NCBI RefSeq assembly: GCF_000003195.3 | Contig: NC_012872.2 | Span: 3,348,001 to 3,412,000, forward strand | DNA length: 64,000 nt | Direction of reading: 5' to 3' | Source: Sorghum bicolor | Taxonomy: Eukaryota; Streptophyta; Magnoliopsida; Poales; Poaceae | Shown here: one piece after another, positions 22,020 through 35,800 of the stretch | Layout of the letters: each line of letters opens with the position of its first letter | Position numbering within the stretch: position 1 is the first letter of the stretch | The notes under the pieces: model-generated | Told to the model about the DNA's origin: nothing | The model's database searches: none | The model's input: only the letters and a program-made list of their open reading frames with translations | Program-made: the position numbers and the translations under genes

Positions 22020-23420
22020 ATTTTTTGCATTTGTTTTAGTATTTAACGATGCTATTCTTTTGGTACAGTAGGCGATGAGCACTTCTGGCAACTTTGTCAA
22101 TCTTGAGATCTCAGAGGCATTAATGATGCTATTCTTTTGTTGTTTCTTCATCAACGTTCCTAAGCACATTTTCATTAAGAAGAAAACTATTCTTTAGTTT
22201 ATCAATATTGAGATCCATAGACTCAATCTTTAGAATATGCTCATAGGAGCACAAAGTGAGCATGCGTGTGCTTATGGTGACTTCATCAATTCTAACATAT
22301 GATGTCCAATTTTTTGGATGTGCCTATAAGGGGTAGCTAAGTCTTTTGGATATGGTCATAAGGTAGGGTGTGTGTTTGTCAATTTCGAGATATGCCACTT
22401 TAGTCTTTTGAACGTACTTATAGGGATAGGGGGAGGTGACTATGTAGGCTCTTTCAGGTGTGCTTATGGGGACCAACTCAGTCTTTTGGATATGCTCATA
22501 TGGGTAGAGTGTGTATTCTTTAATTTCGAGGGTAAATGCATGTGTGTATTCATAAGGGTGAGTTTGTGTGCATGTTTAAGTATTTTGATTCTCTTGCTAG
22601 CGTTGAGCTTTGGTGGTCTCTGTACGAAGAAAGTCTATCGATGAACTCCCTAGTTTCTATGTTTGCTTTGAAGTAGTGCTAATTGCTAATATGTAAACTA
22701 TCACTATACTTTAATATATTTGAATTGCGATAAATCGTATTTCACTCTAGAAGGTGTAGTCAAATCCTGAAACTTCAACTTCAATCGAACCATTTGCCAT
22801 TCGTATACCTTATGAGCTCGAGCTTGTGGAGATGTTAGTTGCCAACTCAAAATTCTTGTAATCCGGATGGGAGCTAATTGCCTACTTCCCCACTATTGTT
22901 TGTCCTGAAACATGTTTTTCCCTAGATCCTACCAATCTTTAGATTTGCTAGCTCCATCTTTTAGAAGTGCTCACAGCAGTAGTACGTTTGTAGCGGTGAG
23001 TGTGTGGGCCCCTATGATGACTTTGTCAATCTTAAGATCTACTGGCTCTATCTTTCGGATGTGCTTGGTATGAGGGTATGCATGCATTCATTGGGGAGCA
23101 TGTGTACATGTATGAGCACCTGTGCATGTATTATAATTCAGGAGCGACATGCGCTGACTTTGTCAATCTCGAGATCTGTCGGCTCAATCTTTCAGGTGTG
23201 CTCATAAAGGTAGAGTGTGTGTGGTAAATAGGAGTGTGTAGATGTCTATGGTCACTTTGTCAATCTCGAGATCTTAGCTCAATCTTTTGGATGTGCCCGT
23301 AAAGGTAAAGGTAGAGCATGTGCATGTGTGTTCGAAGAGATTAGTATACGTGTATACACTAGTGTGTACTATGATTCACAGAAGGAAGCGATTCTCTTAA
23401 TTAGTTGAAGTTCCTCAACA
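22020..23420. repeat. Degenerate tandem repeat array
   Basis: At least six loosely spaced units repeat the phrases 'ctttgtcaatctcgagatct', 'ctcaatcttttggat', 'gtgctcataagggtag' and 'gagtgtgtgtg'. Spacing varies (roughly 90-250 bp) and the units are heavily diverged. Similar text occurs at the 3' ends of some grass retroelements (from memory). Small ORFs through it are rich in Cys and Val because of the GT repeats and are not genes. Confidence 0.6.
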
Positions 23421-23680
23421 ATCAAAAGTTAAATGATGATTGACCCTGAGGCTTGAGGCCTTGAGAAAATCATTTGTGCCAAACATTTCAAACTCTTTTT
23501 AGAACCAATGAAAGGGTTCTTTTCGACAAGGGTCTACTACATGTGCTCATATAGTTGTACATGTATGGAATGCATGCATATATCTGTTTACATCAATGAG
23601 CATTCTGTTTTGCAAAATAAATAGAAGAAATTCACTTTAGTGGTCCTAACCCTTGTTTCTGACCTCTTGCAGACAATAGC

Positions 23681-24593
23681 TGTTGCCACCCAAAATTATC
23701 TAATCTAAAGTGCATAATGAACTCATCCATCATGTTTCTATCGTTAAGACGACTAGAAAATATAATTGGATCATTACATTTGGAACCTGGGTGAAGAAAA
23801 TGACATTTCAGGGGAGGAGGGGAGGGGAAGGGGCCGTGGGCGCTTGACCTAGACAGAGTCGGCTTAGCCAACTCCCCAAGTCAGCTAAGTTGACTTTTTC
23901 AACTTCCTCAAATGCAAGAATGGACTTCACCATTGTCCTCTTGTCGAGCTGATCAAAAAACATATATGGATTGCCTTGCTTGGGATCCGGATGAATTAAT
24001 TATGAATTCAGAAGTTGTTTGCCCAAAACCCATGGAAGTCAGCTTAGCCGACTTTGGCAGGTCAGAATAGATCTAAAATGCGTTTGAATATGATGTGGAA
24101 GAAATTTGGACTTCTTGAGGGATAAGGCCACCCCACCTTATATAAATATAAGGTCTACGACCGATTGAGGTGCCCAATACACATGATAGTAAAAACCAAT
24201 CTACTCTCTCTTTTTACCCTAAACTATCTCCCAACCTTATGTTGTTGTTCATCGCTTGATCTGACGATCAAGGATGGTGTCGTAGGCTTGTTGGCCGACC
24301 TAGGGCACCCAGCGACGTAATTGCTCTAATGGGGCCCTTTTCGGGCGAGAGCTTCAACGGTTATTTTGCTAGTTTGCTCAAAAACTAGCCGTTCTTTGTC
24401 ATGTAAGCGTGATTGGTTATCCTCGCTATTCTTCGCCACGTAAGTATGATTTCCTCGCTGTCGTAGGCCTTCTCTCAGTTGTCAACCCAGAAAGTCAGCT
24501 AGGCCGATCCCTGGCTGAATCACGCCGCCTCAGTCTGTTTGCGACCCGTGTGATCTAGCACTTATGGTGTGTGTGATCTATCTTGTGTCAACA
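23681..24593 (+). mobile_element. Solo LTR, TSD ATAGC
   Basis: A 913-bp sequence begins TGTTG and ends CAACA, with an exact 5-bp duplication ATAGC at 23676-23680 and 24594-24598. TATATAAATA at 24139-24148 is a plausible + strand TATA box for the LTR promoter. No internal retroelement region is present. The superfamily (copia or gypsy) cannot be told from the LTR alone. Confidence 0.87.
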
Positions 24594-24808
24594 ATAGCAA
24601 AATAGGTTGGTCTTTGCAGGTGTGGTGAACCGCAGGGACACGCACGCACAGGCTGCGACGCAGAGATCTAGCTACACATACATGTCTACATCGTCCAGTT
24701 CAGAACACTTGTGCGACAAATAAAGCTCCTTATCACGACGCATTCATGTACTATATGGATAGGCTACTGCCACGCTACGCCTTGCGCGCGTATCTACGAT
24801 GCCTTTTA

Positions 24809-25040
24809 GGCCTTGTTTAGTTCAAAAAATTTTGCTAAAAATTTTAGATTCTTCGTTACATCGAATCTTGCGACATATGCATGAAGTATTAAATATAAAC
24901 GAAAACAAAAACTAGTTATACAGTTTATCTGCAATTTGTGAGACGAATTTTTTAATACTAGTTAATTAGTCTATGATTAGACAATATTTATCAAATAAAA
25001 TAAAAATACTACAGTAAAATCCTAAAAATTTGCCAACGCC
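24809..25040. mobile_element. Tourist-like MITE, TSD TTA, degenerate right end
   Basis: A 232-bp copy starting GGCCTTGTTTAGTTCA. The right end has decayed to 'gccaacgcc', yet TTA is still present on both sides (24806-24808, 25041-25043). Confidence 0.78.
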
Positions 25041-25044
25041 TTAG

Positions 25045-25840
25045 CATTACTACGATGCAGTCTGGCGGATATATCGCATGCATCACATCGTTGTCGTTTC
25101 AAAAGTTCACACTGGCAGCCATGCCATGTCAAGTGCTGATACGTGCATATGATATGCATTGCAGCCTTGGAAACATACCTCTCATCACACGCACCAAGGC
25201 AGGCGTAGCGTGCGTGCATGCCTGGCACCTGACGATCGAGTAGTGTCCCTAAATGCTCCACGATACATTGACAGATTTGTACATGCATTATACTCCATTT
25301 CTGCAGGACTGCGACGGCCACCGGACCCTAGTCAACTGTGCCACACACATCTGTTTGCGTGCGTGCATTAGTGCATGCATGTGTGTATAGCTTATTGTAT
25401 CCAACAACAGGCTAGCTAATAGGAGTAAGTTTGGTTGTACCTAACATACGTGCCTTGCTATACTCCAATGAGCGTACCCACTGTCTCACTCAGTGCACTT
25501 CCATATCATATATAGGGCTGCAGTCTGATCTGCTGTATTTAGTCATGCCATCAATTTACTTTGAGATCGATCATCAGTATATTGGACGGACCACCCATTA
25601 CACAGCTCCTGTTACCACTTTACATGGACCATGACACAAGGAGAACAAAAAAAAAAGTGACATGCATGTAGTGCCATTGGAAATTAAACCTCAAATAATT
25701 GGTTCAACGTTTTTAACATACCTGTCCTAGCCTATACTATACTCCAATGCGCATACCACGCTCTCGGTGCACTTCCATTTCGTACGACTGTTTGTTGTGC
25801 TAGTTACCGTCGCGATTTATTTTTGGCTTTGTGGTTAAAA
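25045..25840. repeat. Intergenic DNA with diverged local duplication
   Basis: No gene is supported. The text at about 25438-25500 (acatacgtgccttgctatactccaatg ... gtgcacttccat) recurs at about 25718-25785. The '..tggaccatg.cacaaggagaac' at about 25624-25650 recurs at 28611-28632, beyond the LINE nest. This suggests a duplicated segment whose second copy was later split by insertion of the LINE. Confidence 0.5.
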
Positions 25841-26411
25841 TGAGTATTGCTGCACACATCCTCGGCTATATTCATCAAGAATTTTTTCCGTTAAATCTAT
25901 GTATACTGTATTGGTTGACAATGGGCTGAGGTTAGAGTGTCTCATGACATGTAGCAAATTAAAATTCCTACAAGAATAAAAATATTTTTATGGTACCTAA
26001 AAAAAAGTGTGATTTTAACCAAAGACAACCTGGCTTGACGCAGTTGGAATGGTGATACGAGGTGTACCTTTTGTCACTCCCTAGAAAGTATTCAACATCT
26101 TTTTTTTAGATTGTTTCTATGCCAAATTCTTGTGGCGCGTTGTACATTTAATGTTTGCGATATCAACCCCCCAAGAATATAGATGACTTGTTTAACAGGT
26201 GGTCCAAGACAGATGGTAACAAGCATAATTCATTGTTGCTGACCGCAGCATCAGCTTTGTGTTGGGCAGTTTGGATAACGAGAAACGAAGTGTTTTTTAA
26301 CAAATGTAAACCAAAAATCCTTTTTGCAGGCTCTTTTAGGGGAACCCACAGGCTCCGCCAATGGGCAAGACTGCAGCAGTGTGATGTTCAGAGGGACCAG
26401 CTGATCCTTGC

Positions 26412-28368
26412 TGAAAGGTCCTAATATGGCTAGAGGGGGGGTGAATAGCCTATTTAAAAATTCTACAAACTCACTAGAGCAAGAGGTTAGTAAATAACAA
26501 AGCGAAGCTTTTTGCTCTAGCTCTAAAAGGGGTGTTTGCAAGCCACCTATCCAACAATTCTAGTTGTTAAGATCACTAGGCACACAAGAGCTATGTCACT
26601 ACTTACACTAGAGAGCTACCTAAAGTTTCTTATATAAGTAAGTAAGCTACTCTAGTTTGCGGGAATGTAAGAGAGAAGGTTTGATCTTTATACCACCGCG
26701 TAGAGGGGATGAACCAATCAATAAAATGAAGTCCAATCACCGGGAGAAATCCAATGAACAAACACAATGGAGACAAGCAATTTTTCTCCCGAGGTTCACG
26801 TGCTTGCCGGCACGCTACGTCCCCGTTGTGTCGACCAACACTTGGTGGTTCGATGGCTAAGAGATGTAGCACGAACCTCGTCCTCACTTGGACACCACAA
26901 GAACCTACCCACAAGTGAGGTAGCTCAATGACACGAGCAATCCACTAATGTTGCCTTTGGCTCTCCGCCGAGGTAGGCACAAACCTCTCACAATCACCGG
27001 GAGATGGCCACGAACAATCACCAACTCGTGCCAATCCTCCTCCGCTGCTCCAAGCCGTCTAGGTGGCGGCAACCACCAAGAGTAACAAGAAAACCGCAGC
27101 TAGAACGATCCCCAAGTGCCACTAGATGCAATCACTCAAGCAAATGCACTTGGAATCACTCCCAATCTCACAAAGATGTTTAATCTATGAAGGAGATGAG
27201 TGGGAGGTGTATGCTTAGGCTCACAAGGATGTTATGTATGCTAGAATGCCAAGAGTATGAGCCCCAAGCCGGCCAAACAAGTATTTATAGGCCCCTCAAG
27301 CAAATAGAGCCGTTGGCTCTTTCACTGGGCAAAACACGGGGTCACCGGACGCTCTTAAAGGGGCACCGGACACTCAACACCAGCGTCCGGTGCTCCAACG
27401 TCAGCCGCGTGTCAGAGTCTAACGGTAACCTGCAGAGCACCGGACGCTGAGCAAGTTGGCACCGGACGCGTCCGGTGCACACCGGACTCATGCGCAGAGA
27501 GTTCCGCAAACTCGCAGGGTCACCGGACGCAAGCCACCGGACGCACCCTCAGCGTCCGGTGCTCACCGGACCCATGCGCAGAGAGGGTCGCAAAATGCCC
27601 GCACACCGGACGCTAACCACCGGACGCTCCAAGCTGCGTCCGGTGCCTATCGTCCGGTGCTTAACCCTAACCGAGTCAGGCAGCCTGCACACCGGACGCT
27701 CAGACACAGCGTCCGGTGCCTCTGAGCCAGCGTCCGGTGAGTGTTCCTCAGTGAGAAACACTCCCGCGACTTCTCCAATTTTCCCACCGGCGCAATAGAA
27801 AAAATGCACTTCATTTTCTCGAAAAGCGCCGAATCCCGCCTCGCAAGCTCGGCGGGAGGGAGAGAGGAACCCATCCTCTCTCTACCTTCCCAACTCCACA
27901 TCCTTCTCAACGTGTGCCAACACCACAAGTGTAAACCAACAAGTGTGCACGTGTGTTAGCACTTTCACAATCATTTTCTTTGAAAGAGTTAAGTTAGCTC
28001 ACTAGGTTCTAAATGCATGCACAAGAACAATGACACCTAGTGGCACTTGATAACCGCTTAGCCAAAGAATTCCCCTCTTTATAGTACGGCTATCTATCCT
28101 AAATGTGATCACACCCTCTATGGTGTCTTGATCACCAAAACCAAAACCCTAAGCAATACCTTTGCCTTGATCTCCATAGAGTTTTGTTTTTCTCTTTCTT
28201 CTTTTCAAAGTTGAGCACTTGATCATCTTGTGGTCATCACCATCATCACCATGCTCATCACTTGCTCCATCACTTGGCATGTACCAACCTCATTAAGTCT
28301 ACACACACTTAGCATAGAGGTTAGTACTAGGGTTTCATCAATTATCCAAAACCAAACTAGGGCTTTCA
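26412..28368 (+). mobile_element. Solo LTR inside the LINE, TSD CTTGC
   Basis: A 1957-bp sequence starts TGAAAGGTCC and ends GGGCTTTCA; the TGAAAG/CTTTCA ends are inverted repeats. An exact 5-bp duplication CTTGC lies at 26407-26411 and 28369-28373, and removing the LTR restores the reading through the LINE segment. TATTTATAG near 27282 is a likely TATA box, placing the CACCGGAC array (27340-27740) just downstream, in the part that would be transcribed. No internal coding region remains. Confidence 0.9.
27340..27740. repeat. CACCGGACGC / GCGTCCGGTG inverted-repeat array
   Basis: About twenty copies of the core ACCGGACGC or its complement GCGTCCGGT are packed into some 400 bp, in both orientations and often as adjacent inverted pairs with 2-20 bp spacers. 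There are also two longer direct copies (the 'actcatgcgcagagag' and 'cccatgcgcagagag' blocks near 27486 and 27570). The array is GC- and CpG-rich within a less GC-rich LTR. It can fold into many hairpins as DNA or RNA. Confidence 0.85.
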
Positions 28369-28569
28369 CTTGCAGAGCAACATCTAGAGACATCGGTCTT
28401 GCATTTTTTTCTTCCAATGGATGGTTGTCAAATAGGTCTATTGGTCTTTTTTAGTCAATATTTTTATTTTATTCTTTTGTGTGGATCGCTGTAAGATGTT
28501 ATTTTTACACTGTTGGTAGATGAAGCCGGTATGGACTATTCTTTATTAAAAAAACATCCTCGGTGGCTT

Positions 28570-29965
28570 CGATCGCTCATTTGAGGCCTTATATATAGCA
28601 TTTTGTTACGTGGACCATGGCAAAAGGAGAACAGTCAGGCGATACGGCGTGCCTAGTGTATTACTCGTGTGTGAATCAATATATATGGGTGAGAAGATTT
28701 ATTTTGTGCAGGATATAACTCTGGCATAATCTAATATTTTGAGTTCACTCTCATCGTACTATTACTTATAATTAGCGTGTGAGGCACACTAGAAAAAAGT
28801 CCTAGAAAATCTCACAAAAATTAGAAGTAATCAATCATTGATAATAATGATGAGAAAAATAGGAGAGAGGGAGGGCAAGGAGAGAGAGAGGGTGGAAATT
28901 AGGACTAAAGGAGCAGTTTCGGGAGGAAGAGAGAGGGAGGATAATGGGCTATGAGGCAGGTTATCTATGTCATCCTCATGTCATCTGAGACCTAGACTAC
29001 GCTGGAGGATAATAGGTTGCCGGACAGTCTATCTATGCCACCCCCACATCACCCAAGACCTAGAATTAATATGCTACGCTGACACATGGGCCCCATCTAT
29101 TAGTTACTTTAAGAAAGCACAAGTCGGCATACAACAACACACGCTCAAATAGGCACACGTGCGTGGGGGTAAGTCTGTTGGGTTTGCACCATAGTGTATA
29201 ATTCAAAACCGGTGGTCAATTGCTTTTATTCTAAAGAGGCAATGATATGTTATCACCATCGGTTTTAATAGAGTGAAATGAAGTTCATTTCATGATAAAG
29301 TGAATTTATTTGTTTTAGTACAAATGATAGCTATGAGGAGAACTAGAAAAACATGTAATTTGCCTTCTAGTTCTAGCATATTTTGGCTATAAACAGCTTA
29401 TAAGTAGTTCCAAACAGGCCCGTAAGAACATAGTTTTGATGTACTGAATAATAATTCTCTAGATCTTCTTGAGATCTATAGTTTCTTCTGCATCCAAAGG
29501 TTGTTTCAAAAATATGGATTTAAAATTTTTGAGAACTTCAAGCAGAATTTGTGTGATCTAACGATTTCAAAAAGAAAAATTCATCAACTACAAAGTTGTT
29601 AGTTACTTCAAGATAGGTAATAGTTATATAAAATTTATCTTCATCTAAGTTTAAAAAGGTTATAATTTATTGTGATATATCTATTTTTAGAGACGACTCA
29701 TCTAGCTGCCTCTGCAAATTAGTTTTTCTAGAGGTGACTTTAGATCTAGCTATCTCTAAAGATCTAAACATTTTTAGAGACGGCAGAAAATATAAGCCAC
29801 CTCTAAAAATATATTTCTAAAAATGACACGTTTCGAGAACCTATTTCTAGAGGTGGTATTTCTAAAGATGATACATTTAGGGAACTATTTCTAGTGGTGG
29901 TTTTAGTCTCTTTTAGATAGAGCTATTTTTACTAAAAAATAGAGGCGATACTACAAATCTCTTTA
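28570..29965. other. Intergenic DNA, partial CACTA-like features
   Basis: No gene is supported. CACTAGAAAAAAGT at 28787 and TGTAGTAGTG at 29966-29975 could be the two ends of a decayed CACTA-type element, but the flanking bases (GCA, CTA) do not match, so the pairing is doubtful. The segment 29690-29960 contains repeated 'tctagaggtgg' and 'cacctctaaaaa' motifs in both orientations, typical of subterminal repeats. Confidence 0.35.
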
Positions 29966-30052
29966 TGTAGTAGTGCTATGCTCCGTTGAACTTTGTGTTG
30001 TGCTCATACAAGTACAACAACTTTGAAAACGTCAACCATATGTTGTATATAA

Positions 30053-30530
30053 GAGCAAGTATAATAAGAGACTACAAGGAGGCAGAATGATGAGGTGGAA
30101 GAGAGAGGAAAGAAGATAGAAAAAAAACGTTGTAACCTTATAGCCAGCTTGACACAAAAACCAAAAAATTCTATAAAATGGATAAATGGGCCATGCATTA
30201 AGGCCTTGTTTAATTCCCAAAAAAATTTGCAAAATTTTCCAAATTCTCTGTCACATCGAATCTTGCGGTATATGCATGGAATATTAAATATAGATAAAAA
30301 ATAACTAATTGTACGCTTTATCTGTAATTTGCGAGACGAATCTTTTGAGCCTAGTTATTATTCTATAATTAGACAATATTGCCAAATACAAATGAAAGCG
30401 CTACAGTGTTTATTTTTTAAAAAAAATTAAACTGAACAAGACTTAATAGTGAAAATACAACTACTATATGAGTGAGTTGAGAGATAGATGGTAAAGATTC
30501 ATATAGGTGGTTATATTATTAGTCTTGTTC
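30053..30530. mobile_element. GAGCAAGTATAATA-type MITE split by a Tourist MITE
   Basis: The left end GAGCAAGTATAATAAGAG is preceded by TAA. The right end 'ttatattattagtcttgttc' is its imperfect complement. The interior 'ggtggaagagagaggaaagaag' matches the family of the element at 31883-32143. A Tourist copy interrupts it at 30202-30443. The right-hand target duplication is not preserved. Confidence 0.6.
30202..30443. mobile_element. Tourist-like MITE, TSD TAA, nested
   Basis: A 242-bp copy with GGCCTTGTTTAATTCC at the left and a decayed 'actgaacaagact' at the right, TAA on both sides (30199-30201, 30444-30446). It is inserted within another MITE. Confidence 0.8.
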
Positions 30531-30796
30531 TGCTTCTTATGTAAGGCGTGACAAACTAAAAGGTATACACGCACGGCGGCGTGGGGGACGCTACCTGTGA
30601 ACAATGAGTTGTGTGGGTTTTATTTGTCGTCGGAGTACATGTTCTGAAAAGCTCGCGATACAGAAACCGAGACACGTCGTCGGTCTCACCGTCGTCTGCA
30701 CATGGGGTCACCGCGGCAAGCGCCAAGCAGCCGCAAATTAAATTGACTGCGCCCGATCCCGATGTTTCATGGAAAAAATGTGTTACTAATAATATA

Positions 30797-31030
30797 CTCC
30801 CTCCATCCTAAATTGTAAGTCGTTTGATTTTTTTACCCCAAGTTTGACCACTCGTCTTATTCAAAAAATTTGTGCAAATATAATCAAATTTAAGTCATTC
30901 TTGTAGAACTTTTATTAATAAACCAATACACAACAAAAAAAAATGATATTTTATACAAAACTTTAAATAAGACGAGTGGTCAAATTTAATATTAAAAAGT
31001 CAAACGACTTACAATTTGGAATGGATTGAG
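30797..31030. mobile_element. Stowaway MITE, TA target
   Basis: A 234-bp element with CTCCCTCCATCCTAAATTG at the left and CAATTTGGAATGGATTGAG at the right, flanked by TA on both sides. 'gtaagtcgtttga' and 'tcaaacgacttac' are long inner inverted repeats. This is the Tc1/mariner-derived Stowaway type. Confidence 0.88.
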
Positions 31031-31034
31031 TAGT

Positions 31035-31880
31035 TAAAATATGATCTATATGGATTATATAGTTCCAAAGCAGTCATAGTTAAAGTATGATCTAGATGGA
31101 TGTCATTTTCGTATCACCAATCAAAATTACAGTTGGTCATACGTACAAATTATAAATTCTAGAAGAACGGCTGTTATGTGTTACTACTAGTACTAGACTA
31201 TAGAAAATATTAGTCATTGACTCTAAATTAATCCATTAATTGAACCTGTGTCTGCATAAATAGTTATGCTTTGTTCTATTAACATACGGCGAATTCACAG
31301 GCCGGCCGTTCATCGTGGAGAAAAACATGACAAACTAGACGGTGATTCTACACTGAAGTCATCAACGTTTTATTTTACTTTTACTAGAAAAAATGGCATC
31401 AAGTAACTACTGAGAAACAACAAATTAAAGAATTGGACCAAGAAATTTTATATGCGGACCATTGTTACAAAATCATGTAGAAATATATATAGACGCTGGC
31501 TGCTGAAATTGACATGCAGCCAGCTTCGCTGAAACACATTTGTACCTTGGTCGTGTAAGGTATATATGTTGACGCGACTTATATCGATAAAAAAAATATA
31601 ATGTCCCAATCAAAGGATCATCGCTTCCAATATGTTGTCATTTTCTTAATTCTATATTAATTCATAGGCTGTTAAGGTGAGATAAAGTGACAAGAAAGCT
31701 ATAAGATCCAAAAGGCTAGCGACATTTTGATGTGGTACAGTATTGCTTCCATTGCCAGCTTGGTCAAAGGTCTGTATCCAAATGCCGCAGCTGCCAAAAG
31801 ACCCATCAATAGATAACTTTCAGTCCCTGGGCTGCAAATGTTCAGACAGCAGCCAGCTTTCACAAGGCCTCAAGATGGCT
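31035..31880. other. Intergenic DNA, nothing recognised
   Basis: AT-rich sequence without a domain-bearing ORF or clear repeat ends. Confidence 0.45.
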
Positions 31881-31882
31881 AA

Positions 31883-32143
31883 GAGCAGGTACAATAATAG
31901 GCTTATAGCAAGCTAATGCTGATGTGGAGAAGAGAAGAGAGGAGAGAGATGATAGCTTGGCTCTTATGTAAGCACCAAACTGGGCACGGATGCATAGGTA
32001 GTAGTGGGCCCAAATAACAAGTGTTGTGAGAAGGAATAGGAAAGAGAAGGTGTTTTAGAGACAAGTATGAGACAACTTATTATAACTTGGCTCTAATCAC
32101 TTGGCCTATAGCCAAGCACTTGGCTCTATTATTGACCTTGCTC
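31883..32143. mobile_element. Harbinger-like MITE, TSD TAA
   Basis: A 261-bp element with left end GAGCAGGTACAATAATAGGC and right end 'ctattattgaccttgctc', TAA on both sides (31880-31882, 32144-32146). The interior 'gatgtggagaagagaagagagg' is shared with the element at 30053-30530. Confidence 0.85.
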
Positions 32144-32149
32144 TAACGC

Positions 32150-33480
32150 GACCACGCGACTCGCCCCTCTCGGATGACTCAACCTAAGCACCGCCAGCGC
32201 CACCCCCGCCTTTCACCACGGTTTGTCCCCTCACTTTCCTTCCGGTGTCTCACTGGAGCCCAGAGAGAACAAGAATCTATCATTTTTAATAAGTTTTCTA
32301 GTAGATCAAGTCATTAGAGTTAAGGTTAGGAATTTATCTTCTCTCTGGCAAAGAGGAGGGAGTAGGATGGAATAATCATTTTCTCTATGACAGCTTTGTC
32401 GAAGATGAGAGCGATAATTACGGCGTTAACAACTTTACCGGCATGATGACATGGATACTTTTCTTCTGAACTGTGACATCAAGGCGGAAATGATGTCACC
32501 ACCATGGAATATTTATCTCCAGTCTCTTCTCCGTTTTATTGTGGTTAAGTTAGACCACAATAAAGGACCAGTGAGAATAAGTTTTCTTCCTCATTCTTCA
32601 GTGGCAGAAAGAAGAAGAAAGAATACACAAGAAAGAAGAAGTTGCTCAACTCCGACTACAAAAATATTGGCTATCGTTCGTTGGACATCTGTTCTCAGGC
32701 CTTTTGCCGAGTGTTTGTTTGTGCCATCATCCATACGAAGCATCATGCAGGTGTGGTTTTGATATTTAAAGCTATTCACAATGTGGATATAATTTAGATA
32801 AAAATCAATTTCTGGATATTTATAGTGTATTCTAGTCTTCTAGAGTGCTTTGTAATGTGTTGATATATCGAGCTCTTATCTAATATAAATATTCTTTCGT
32901 CCCAACATAAGATGGCTAATGCGATCACTAATGACTGCACTATGGATAATATTATTGAAAAACATTGTATACATGTACTGCTAATAGTTACACGTAAGCA
33001 CCATGCATACATATAAGAGACGTTTTTTATGCATTTCAGAGATTTTATAGAATAAATTAAGAGAGAATATAAAAGACGTATATATCTTTATTTTATTGTT
33101 GTACGCTATCATCAATATTATTGGTGGTGATTGGTTGATAAATAGCAAGTAGCAATTTAATACCTACCAAATTTATATAACTATTCAATGCACAACTATT
33201 TTGTCCCTTAGAATCACTTATATTTATGTATAATTTTTAAATGTTTGGATGCGCTATATTACATGATAGAGGGAGTAATTAGATATGACTAGATATATAA
33301 GAGGTTTTTCTAAATTCTTATTGAAGGATGGTAAACTAGGCACCTGTGTCTGTGTGTGCTATTTTTCTGTGGTCAAACAATATAAAACTAGACGGCATGC
33401 AGAATATTTTTTTCCCTTGGAAATCTCTCTGTGTTCGAGTAATTGAATGAAGAATGTAATCACACCACAGGTATGTCTCT
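32150..33480. other. Intergenic DNA upstream of CKX
   Basis: No gene is supported. The 103-codon ORF at 32451-32762 has no family feature. The last few hundred bases are the likely upstream regulatory region of the CKX gene, but no cis-element beyond a TATA box is distinctive. Confidence 0.4.
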
Positions 33481-33494
33481 TGCCCCACCTCTCC

Positions 33495-33502
33495 TATATA
33501 TA
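33495..33502 (+). promoter_or_regulatory. TATA box of the CKX gene
   Basis: TATATATA lies 77 bp before the ATG at 33579, a normal distance for a plant TATA box with a short 5' UTR. Confidence 0.6.
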
Positions 33503-33569
33503 CGGGGTGCAAACACCACGTCCTAGTTACCAAATCACACACACATAACGTGTACCTCTCTCCCCGTGA

Positions 33570-35724
<2,155 letters not shown>

Positions 35725-35794
35725 TAATAATACTACCATGCATGATCACCACTAACTCGATCGAACGCAAATGCATGCTTTAATTTCTTGGGTT

Positions 35795-35800
35795 AATAAA
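35795..35800 (+). terminator. Polyadenylation signal of CKX
   Basis: AATAAA lies 71 bp after the stop codon in AT-rich sequence, the canonical position for a near-upstream element. Confidence 0.6.

Larger units (their letters stand above)
25930..28560 (+). mobile_element. LINE ORF2 3' fragment, split by a solo LTR
   Basis: Frame-shifted pieces read as the C-terminal zf-RVT part of a plant L1-like ORF2: an IPTRIKIFLWYLKK-type segment near 25960, LTKDN near 26010, a C..C..QHLFFDC finger near 26070-26130, CWAVWITRNEV..FNK near 26250-26310, and after the interruption CRATSRDIGLAFF..NGW at 28373-28430. The A-rich end is at about 28548-28555. A solo LTR occupies 26412-28368. Several frameshifts make it inactive; the 5' limit is approximate. 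Confidence 0.75.

Noticed and set aside
27340..27740. Regularly recurring CACCGGACGC, resembling a CRISPR-like array
   Set aside because: Spacing is irregular, both orientations occur, the unit is about 9-10 bp, and the array sits inside a plant LTR with exact target duplication.
27456..27928. Overlapping ORFs of about 90-107 codons rich in HRT/SGR repeats
   Set aside because: They are translations of the CACCGGAC array in different frames.
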